64,000 nt of DNA from Desulfuribacillus stibiiarsenatis (GTDB taxonomy: Bacteria > Bacillota > Bacilli > Desulfuribacillales > Desulfuribacillaceae): contig NZ_MJAT01000012.1 of NCBI RefSeq assembly GCF_001742305.1, forward strand, positions 310,001 through 374,000. The letters are read 5' to 3'. Position 1 is the first letter of the stretch; the number at the start of each line of letters is the position of its first letter. The notes beneath the pieces are model-generated. The model was not told the DNA's origin, did not search any database, and was given only the letters and a program-made list of their open reading frames with translations. A program made the position numbers and the translations under genes. Positions 62,967 to 64,000 of this stretch are shown piece after piece.

Positions 62967-63961
62967 TGAAAGAAACGTTAAAAAAACTGGTTGAAGCCTA
63001 TGGACCTCCAGGCAACGAAATAAATGTACGAAACATTATAATTTCTGAAATTGAAGATTATATAGACGATTTAAAAATAGATGTTCTTGGTAATATAATA
63101 GCTCTAAAAAAAGGGAATCCCAATGGAAAGAAAATGATGTTTGCAGCTCATATGGATGAAATCGGTTTAATGGTAACTCACATTGATAAAGATGGTTTTT
63201 TACGGTTCGCCGTAATGGGTGGAGTCAAGGTTCATAATCTCGTTGGCGAGCGAGTTCAATTTGCGAATGGCATTCTAGGTGTCATTGGTGTAGAATCACT
63301 CAAAAGCTGGAAGGATATTGATGTTTATAAATTATTTATCGATATTGGAGTAAAGAGTCGAGAAGAAGCACAAAAAAAAGTAAGTGTCGGCAATTCATGT
63401 GGTGTGAATCGTGATTTCTTAGCATTAGAAGATCGTATTGTTGCTAAATCATTGGATGATCGAATTGGTTGCTTAATTCAAATTCAAATGCTAAAACAGA
63501 TGAAAAGTATTGTTCCCTCACATGACGTATATTTCGTATTTACTGTGCAAGAAGAAGTAGGATTAAGAGGGGCTAAAACAGCAGCTTATGGAGTATATCC
63601 AGATATTGCAATAGCAATCGATGTAACAATCGCAGGAGATACACCAGAGCCACCTAAGGTAGATTTATATCTAGGCAAAGGCCCAGCGATAAAAATTAAG
63701 GATGTAAGCATGATAACGAATCAAGTAGTAAAAGATTTTATGATTGATACATCAGAGAAATACAAGATACCTTATCAATTAGAAGTTTTACCATATGGTG
63801 GGACAGATGCAGGTGCTATTCATTTAACGAAAGATGGTGTGCCTTCAGGATGCATCTCCATTCCTTGCCGATATGTACACAGTCCATCTGAAATGGTTGA
63901 TTTACATGATGTTCATTATGCGATACAATTGGGGTTAAAATTAATAGAGAGTTACAAATAG
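62966..63961 (+). CDS. M42 family aminopeptidase (third of three)
   Basis: 331-residue third paralogue. Key residues: AAHMDEIGLMVTH, LDDRIG, VQEEVGLRGA, AIDVTIAGDTPEPP and RYVHSPSEMVD. ATG 62966 overlaps the previous stop (TAATG). The insertion after the first metal region is reduced compared with the first copy. A purine-rich AGGTGGGGGTA just before the window end suggests a further gene beyond 64000. Confidence 0.9.
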   Translation: MKETLKKLVEAYGPPGNEINVRNIIISEIEDYIDDLKIDVLGNIIALKKGNPNGKKMMFAAHMDEIGLMVTHIDKDGFLRFAVMGGVKVHNLVGERVQFANGILGVIGVESLKSWKDIDVYKLFIDIGVKSREEAQKKVSVGNSCGVNRDFLALEDRIVAKSLDDRIGCLIQIQMLKQMKSIVPSHDVYFVFTVQEEVGLRGAKTAAYGVYPDIAIAIDVTIAGDTPEPPKVDLYLGKGPAIKIKDVSMITNQVVKDFMIDTSEKYKIPYQLEVLPYGGTDAGAIHLTKDGVPSGCISIPCRYVHSPSEMVDLHDVHYAIQLGLKLIESYK

Positions 63962-64000
63962 TATAGTTTATAGTATTCGTAACTATTGTAGGTGGGGGTA

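Noticed and set aside
1-64000. tRNA, rRNA, CRISPR, prophage or insertion sequence
   Set aside because: No cloverleaf, repeat-spacer array, transposase or integrase was seen; the lone holin-like protein at 44864 is not enough for a phage call.

Overview
The window is AT-rich, almost entirely plus-strand, and comes from an endospore-forming member of the Bacilli (Firmicutes). Gene order follows the Bacillus subtilis block pnp-ylxY-mlpA-ymxH-dpaAB-asd-dapG-dapA-(RNase J)-tepA-ylzJ-spoIIIE-(rodZ/ymfM)-pgsA-cinA-recA-rny-ymdB-spoVS. A second block, spoIVA-hup-folE-mtrB-hepS-menG-hepT-ndk, is also kept in order. Sporulation genes (dpaAB, ymxH, spoIIIE, spoVS, spoIVA, a GerA-type germination gene) point to a spore former. 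A periplasmic-type nitrate reductase cluster and the futalosine (Mqn) menaquinone route point to anaerobic respiration; a Desulfuribacillus-like anaerobe of the Bacillales is my guess from this combination, not a proven assignment.

Layout. 1-12 kb: end of pnp, YlxY, M16 peptidase, dUTPase, YmxH, dipicolinate synthase, lysine/diaminopimelate genes, a BART-type permease and an RNase J. 12-14 kb: small unknown genes and a secreted phosphodiester-glycosidase-domain protein. 14-19.4 kb: an accessory respiratory island with two four-cluster ferredoxins (NapG type), NapH, NapD, NapA and a tiny diheme lipoprotein. 19.6-21.3 kb: a REC-GGDEF regulator and an FMN/iron-sulfur flavoprotein. 21.3-25.6 kb: tepA, ylzJ, spoIIIE, an Asp23 protein and a hidden 55-residue minus-strand membrane gene. 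25.7-28.5 kb: one reading frame encoding a spore germination GerA protein fused to a GerC lipoprotein. 28.6-42.5 kb: rodZ-like gene, rimO, pgsA, cinA, DEAD-box helicase, recA, rny, ymdB, spoVS, a dipeptidase, a PHP phosphatase and spoIVA. 42.6-56.6 kb: hup, folE, three inserted genes, mtrB (TRAP), tldD/tldE, and a menaquinone block in which mqnP, ubiX, mqnE, mqnA and mqnC lie between hepS-menG and hepT-ndk. 56.7-64 kb: an RsgI-like membrane protein, DUF2062 protein, HD-GYP protein, CheR, a Crp/Fnr regulator and three tandem M42 aminopeptidases.

How parts work together. Heptaprenyl diphosphate (HepS/HepT), the Mqn enzymes and MenG would supply menaquinol; NapH/NapG would oxidise it and pass electrons, probably through the diheme lipoprotein, to NapA. 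Two GTGA-N6-TCAC palindromes, one before the ferredoxin operon and one before napA, each lie at the position of a class II Crp/Fnr site relative to a plausible -10, and a cysteine-free Crp/Fnr regulator lies at 60.1 kb. Promoter-like sites match gene roles: an exact sigma-K match before dpaAB, an exact sigma-H match before spoVS, and a LexA box before recA.

The items I consider most worth following are the GerA-GerC polyprotein with an internal lipobox, the NapA that carries an RK-type signal plus a lipobox and lacks a normal NapB, a possible coaxial pseudoknot RNA before spoIIIE, and an RsgI-like domain without its cleavage Asn-Pro. No rRNA, tRNA, CRISPR array, insertion sequence or integrase was seen.
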